IMG/VR virus record: IMGVR_UViG_3300020176_000037
Coordinates: 1-38,064 of that record
Direction: 5' to 3' (one strand)
DNA: 38,064 nucleotides
DNA from: a virus
The translations under genes were made by a program, and so were the position numbers. This document shows positions 34,488 to 38,064 of this stretch, piece after piece; positions within the stretch are counted from its first letter, which is position 1, and each line of letters opens with the position of its first letter. The notes under the pieces are model-generated. The model was not told the DNA's origin, did not search any database, and saw only the letters and a program-made list of their open reading frames with translations.

Positions 34488-35377
34488 TTAGTCAACCCAG
34501 CTCCAGGAAACGATCCAAACGGCAACTCAGCGGTGTTGCCAAACCGCAGTTTGCAGCTAGCAACTCGCTTACCGCAGACATCTTCTGCTTCCGTGTCGAC
34601 TTCATTGCCGTCCACATCGTAATAGTCAGTGCCCGTATAGCTGCATTCGCTGCTGCGATACACCCATTGACAGACGTTGGCCACGATCTGACGCTTGGGC
34701 AGCTTTTGACCAGCAAGATCAAACTTGCTCGCTAACTCAAACGTTACGCTGTCTCGTGACTCTTTGGACTTCCGATCAATAAACCAACGCTCATCAGGAA
34801 ACTTGGCGTTGGGATCAGCCGTTGATTCACCGTCTAGAAACTTCTTTAATGTGCGGATCCGGCGAACCTCTGCACCGCCTAGATCATTTCCAGCAGTTGT
34901 GGCGTTGACTAGCAAAAGCAGCGTAGTCATAGTGCCATCCAGATTGCTGATTGCCAAGGTAGGGCGTGGCAGTGTTCCCGTGTTGGTCATTTCAAACCCG
35001 TCTGCCTTAACTGGAATCCGGGTGTAGGTGTTGCCATTGAAAACAACGTTGCCATCTATGTCAGCATTTGCACCAGCGTGAAAACGGTAAACATCCGTAC
35101 TGCCGTGCAGCGTGTTGTCTAAGTGAACCTCAAACAGCTCAATAATTGCGCTGGGGTTGAGCTTGGCCAGCTCCTCATACGCAGAGGCAATCGCCGTCCA
35201 AACACAAGTGTTATCGGTGATCGTGCTGCCAATATCTGTTGGCCAGCTGGGTTCAGATGCCGCTGATGTTCCAGCCGTCGTACAACGGAAGAACAGGCCA
35301 GACGCCTGCTCAGTTGTGGCACGTCGGATGTCACCGACAGAAAACGCGGTACTAGCGGCCCAAGCTGCAACTGCCAT
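34484..35377 (-). CDS. Minor tail protein L-like with N-terminal extra domain
   Basis: A 297-residue protein. Residues 1-70 form an added module (AWAASTAFSVGDIRRATTEQ, then SGLFFRCTTAGTSAASEPSW), of the W-x-G-x-Y-xxG/carbohydrate-binding type seen on phage tail proteins. The rest is gpL: EELAKLNPSAIIELFEVHLD, TRIPVKADGFEMTNTGTLPR, and four Cys (NVCQWVYRSSECSYTG, DVCGKRVASCKLRFG) that in lambda hold an iron-sulfur cluster. Position between M and K is canonical. Confidence 0.88.
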   Translation of the reverse strand: MAVAAWAASTAFSVGDIRRATTEQASGLFFRCTTAGTSAASEPSWPTDIGSTITDNTCVWTAIASAYEELAKLNPSAIIELFEVHLDNTLHGSTDVYRFHAGANADIDGNVVFNGNTYTRIPVKADGFEMTNTGTLPRPTLAISNLDGTMTTLLLLVNATTAGNDLGGAEVRRIRTLKKFLDGESTADPNAKFPDERWFIDRKSKESRDSVTFELASKFDLAGQKLPKRQIVANVCQWVYRSSECSYTGTDYYDVDGNEVDTEAEDVCGKRVASCKLRFGNTAELPFGSFPGAGLTK

Positions 35378-35718
35378 TACGGTTCAAAGACTTGGCGGAA
35401 CGTTGCCTGAATTGTGGCGCGATTCAAGTATGGAATCGACTTGCTCCACTCCTCACAAACAAATTTAAGAGCACTTCCCTCTCCAGGTGGAGTGAAATCA
35501 AAGTTTGCGTTGTCAGCTGCACGCGCATCTAAAAACGTTTCGATCGTATCAGCATCAGTCTCTGACACCTCAAACGTTAGGTTGAACACCTTGGGATTTT
35601 GCGACAGGCCATACGTCAGCCTGGCTTCGTAGCCATCACCGAACTGCACTTTCCGTACAGTCGGTGCGCTGTTTTTTTGAACGCCGTAAGTCGGCGTGAT
35701 TGACGGAAAAGTTGCCAT
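35377..35718 (-). CDS. Minor tail protein M-like
   Basis: A 113-residue protein: PSITPTYGVQKNSAPTVRKV, then QFGDGYEARLTYGLSQNPKV and FLDARAADNANFDFTPPGEG. This matches the Phage_min_tail (lambda M) family: FGDGYxxR, the WxL/FNLTFEVS strand, and FxWTPP-like end. It joins the tape measure to the tip complex. It starts one base overlapping the tape measure stop. Confidence 0.88.
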   Translation of the reverse strand: MATFPSITPTYGVQKNSAPTVRKVQFGDGYEARLTYGLSQNPKVFNLTFEVSETDADTIETFLDARAADNANFDFTPPGEGSALKFVCEEWSKSIPYLNRATIQATFRQVFEP

Positions 35719-38064
35719 CAGCTTGCGAGGAGACCGCCAGGACGTTTTTGCTTGATCAATTCCTGCTGGACAGCAACACCAATGACCTTGCCAAGTTGCG
35801 AGGCCTGATCAGCATTGCCTTCAACAGACGAACCAGAGGCATCCACGTTTACGGTTACGTTAGCCCCACCGAAACTTCCTGATGGCGCAATGCTGCCGGT
35901 ACGTCCAGGCGTGAACAGCTCAGGGCCACGCTCGCCAACCATGTAAGAGCGGCCACCCTGAACGGTGCCGCCAGAGGCCTTGCCACCGCCAAACAACTTG
36001 CCAAGGAACCCGCCAGTTTGACCAAGGGCACCAAAGGCTTGATTGATGCCCAAAGTGAGGAACTGCCTTCCGAGCTGCTTGACAATATCTAGGGCAGCCT
36101 CGCCAAGTGATTTAGTCCCTTCTATCGCTCCGATAATTGCATCTGTCACGTTGTCCTTAATCGCATCGCCCAACTTTTTGTACTTATCAGCAAGCTCATC
36201 AGCTGCTTTCTTGGCCTCATCGTCAAGTTTTTTCTGCTCTCTCTTTTCATTTGTGATTCTAAAATTTTCTCTAAAAAGATCTTTCAAGGCTTCTATTTTT
36301 TCGGGGCCGAGCAATGCAAATTGCTTCTCAATATCTTCTTCCTGGAACTTAAGCTCTAACAGCTCACGCGCTTCATCGGTTGCCGCTGCGTCAAGCTCGT
36401 TTTTTCTAGTAAGGCTTTGAACTAGCTTTGCTGCTGCCTCTTGTTGCTTTTCAAGTTCTGATTTTTTAGTCGTCGTCTTAGTTTTAGGCTTTGCAAGAGC
36501 ACCGTTGGTTTGTTGGATTGCATTTACTGCAGGCGCTTGCGTATCAATCTTGGGGGCTGCCACGCCAGACCCGGCATCAATCAAACCCATGATCATTTGT
36601 TTCCCGCCGCCTAAAACTCTGTCAATCAGGCCTTTTGCAAAACCAGGCAACATGTCATAGAGCCGACCTAACAATCTCGGGATCTGCATAATCAATCCGC
36701 CGATGCCTTCAATAATTGCAGTTCTTAATCCTTCAGTTGCCCTGACAACAAAGCCGATCGCGCCACCGATAACTTGGCCTATGGCTTTGCCAACCCCAAC
36801 CGCAACACGAGAAATCGTTTCTAAAACTCCTAAAAACCCTTGGAATCCTTGCTCAAGCTCAAAGGCAACGTTAACGCCTTGAATGCCAAGAGCATCGCTA
36901 ATTGCTGATCCAATCTCTCCAACAATGGCAAAGATTGCCCTAAACGGTGCCACAGCTAATTTCACAGCAGCGGCTAAAACTTCAACAGTTACGGCAGCAA
37001 CTTTGAACGTTTCTTTGATTACTGCACCTAATTCAGACTGATCCGAAAAAAGATTTTGGAAGGCTGTTGTCAGTCGCTTGAGTTGTCCGTCAATCGTATC
37101 GGATGCAGTAAACGCAGCTTTTGCCGCAGCTCCCTGAGCGTTCTTTTGATTCTCTAGCAGCTTGTTGAACTTCTCTGTGTCGTTAAGCAGCGCCAAAATT
37201 GACGGCCCGGCTTCTGTGCCAAACGCCTTAATAACAGTTCCAGCGTCTGCCCCTGATTTCTTGATCTTCTCAAGGGTTCCAGCCAGGCCATCGCTCTTAA
37301 GCGTTGAAGCATTGATCTGGACGCCAAAGGCCTCGAACTCTTTGCCGACCTTGCCCGCAGCAACCTGAGCAAAAGCAGTCTTGAGGGCCGTAAACGTAAC
37401 CTCTGCGCCTTGGCCGCCTGCTGTGATCTGAGCGACGGCAGCGTTCACCTCTTCAAGCGGGACACCTAGAGCAGCCGCAACGGGCGCAACCTTGGCGATG
37501 TTTGCCGCATATTCACCGATGACAATCTTGCCGTCGTTTTGAGTCTGAATGAACCCATCGACAAGTTTTGAGGCCTTGTCAGCTTCTAACCCGTAAGCGT
37601 TAAGGACAGAGGTCGTGGCATCTCCGACAGTGTTGATGTCACTGAATCCACCTGTCGCGCCTTGGCTAGCGGCCTTGAGAATCTTGGAGGCGTCCGCTGC
37701 ATTGTTAAAGCCAGCAGATGCAACGTCATAAGCTGCAGCCGTCAAATCCAAAACACTGGCTTGACCTGATAGCTCACGGCTTACCCCCTGCAATCGGCCC
37801 CGCAGTTCATCACTGTTAACACCTAGGGATCGAACCTTCGCCTCTGCGAAATCCTGTTGTCTAAGGACGTTAAAAACTTGGCCAAGGCTTGCAGCGGCAG
37901 CTACAACTGCGGTGATCGGGCCAAGAGCTGCGCTTAAAGCTGCACCTAAACCACGCGCACCAACAGCAGCTGCCTGGGCTCCGCTACCAAACGCCTTAAA
38001 TCCAGTACCTGCTGCCCGTGTTGTTCCGCCAGCATTTTTAACCGCAACCTCAAGCCCCTGCACC
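35718..38064 (-). CDS. Tape measure protein, main part (open at the window end)
   Basis: A 781-residue open frame running off the right edge and completed at 253-1. The TP901 core lies near the N-terminus (SGQASVLDLTAAAYDVASAG; FTALKTAFAQVAAGKVGKEF). Hydrophobic segments follow (VEVLAAAVKLAVAPFRAIFA; VGKAIGQVIGGAIGFVVRAT), then a charged coiled coil (NFRITNEKREQKKLDDEAKK) and a Gly-rich C-terminus. Length of about 806 residues would predict, at 1.5 angstrom per residue, a tail of roughly 120 nm. Confidence 0.92.
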   Translation of the reverse strand, partial: VQGLEVAVKNAGGTTRAAGTGFKAFGSGAQAAAVGARGLGAALSAALGPITAVVAAAASLGQVFNVLRQQDFAEAKVRSLGVNSDELRGRLQGVSRELSGQASVLDLTAAAYDVASAGFNNAADASKILKAASQGATGGFSDINTVGDATTSVLNAYGLEADKASKLVDGFIQTQNDGKIVIGEYAANIAKVAPVAAALGVPLEEVNAAVAQITAGGQGAEVTFTALKTAFAQVAAGKVGKEFEAFGVQINASTLKSDGLAGTLEKIKKSGADAGTVIKAFGTEAGPSILALLNDTEKFNKLLENQKNAQGAAAKAAFTASDTIDGQLKRLTTAFQNLFSDQSELGAVIKETFKVAAVTVEVLAAAVKLAVAPFRAIFAIVGEIGSAISDALGIQGVNVAFELEQGFQGFLGVLETISRVAVGVGKAIGQVIGGAIGFVVRATEGLRTAIIEGIGGLIMQIPRLLGRLYDMLPGFAKGLIDRVLGGGKQMIMGLIDAGSGVAAPKIDTQAPAVNAIQQTNGALAKPKTKTTTKKSELEKQQEAAAKLVQSLTRKNELDAAATDEARELLELKFQEEDIEKQFALLGPEKIEALKDLFRENFRITNEKREQKKLDDEAKKAADELADKYKKLGDAIKDNVTDAIIGAIEGTKSLGEAALDIVKQLGRQFLTLGINQAFGALGQTGGFLGKLFGGGKASGGTVQGGRSYMVGERGPELFTPGRTGSIAPSGSFGGANVTVNVDASGSSVEGNADQASQLGKVIGVAVQQELIKQKRPGGLLAS
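37886..38064. repeat. Terminal overlap, copy 2 (matches 1-179)
   Basis: This is the second copy of the contig-end overlap, about 96 % identical to 1-179. Reading continues without a break from the end of the window into position 180, which completes the N-terminus of the tape measure protein. Confidence 0.85.

Noticed and set aside
1-38064. Temperate phage with integrase and attachment site
   Set aside because: No integrase, excisionase or lambda-type repressor could be recognised on either strand; the operators alone do not prove lysogeny.
1-38064. tRNA or rRNA genes
   Set aside because: No cloverleaf-like segment with TTCGA-type T-arm and acceptor pairing was seen in the few short gaps between genes.

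Overview
This window is a near-complete genome of a tailed phage with a lambda-like, long non-contractile (siphovirus) tail. Positions 1-179 and 37886-38064 carry the same piece of the tape measure gene with only seven differences. The contig is therefore best read as a circular map of about 37.9 kb, opened inside that gene. The host is probably a marine or brackish unicellular cyanobacterium of the Synechococcus type. That is an inference from remembered family resemblances: a DUF4055-type portal, tiny lysine-rich virion proteins, a small basic protein beginning MAKSLNGQ, a secreted porin-like protein and an S74 tail fibre. I see no integrase, attachment site, tRNA, CRISPR array or DNA polymerase, so a lytic phage relying on the host replisome is the simplest reading.

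Layout. On the minus strand, from 11165 down to 1 and then (through the circle) from 38064 down to about 26000, lies the packaging, head and tail block. Its order is TerS, TerL, portal, head morphogenesis protein, six very small basic proteins, scaffold, major capsid protein, decoration protein, connectors, tail terminator, tail tube, G/GT chaperones with a -1 frameshift site, tape measure, M, L, K, I, J-like tip protein, S74 tail fibre, then small conserved genes and a secreted beta-rich protein. On the minus strand from 15343 down to 11202 lies a set of small unknown genes. Three follow their own promoters closely, as does a 198-residue gene. A ribbon-helix-helix/replication-type fusion protein begins the set. 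On the plus strand from 15351 to 21635 lies a DNA-processing block: a PDDEXK nuclease, an NrdR-like zinc ribbon, a possible ParB-like protein, an unknown helical protein, a winged-helix candidate, a RusA resolvase, a Sak3/DUF1071-type annealing protein and an RHH protein. A minus-strand lysis-type cluster (23088-21652) contains a C39-like peptidase. It faces a plus-strand holin followed by three exported proteins.

The most unusual signal is regulatory. Six sigma70-type promoters share an 11-base near-palindromic element (ATGGCATACCA), all with 17-base spacers: four on the minus strand between 12604 and 13856, and two on the plus strand at 19081 and 21305. Five of the six are followed, 4-6 bases after the predicted transcription start, by a short hairpin with a GNRA tetraloop. 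A sixth member of the hairpin family lies inside an operon at 12341. The stems differ by compensatory changes while the GAGA loop stays constant in five of the six. This looks like a phage-wide regulon combining a DNA operator with a structured RNA leader. A second, different leader pair (hairpin plus a shared GTTACCCA box) precedes the ParB-like gene and its neighbour.
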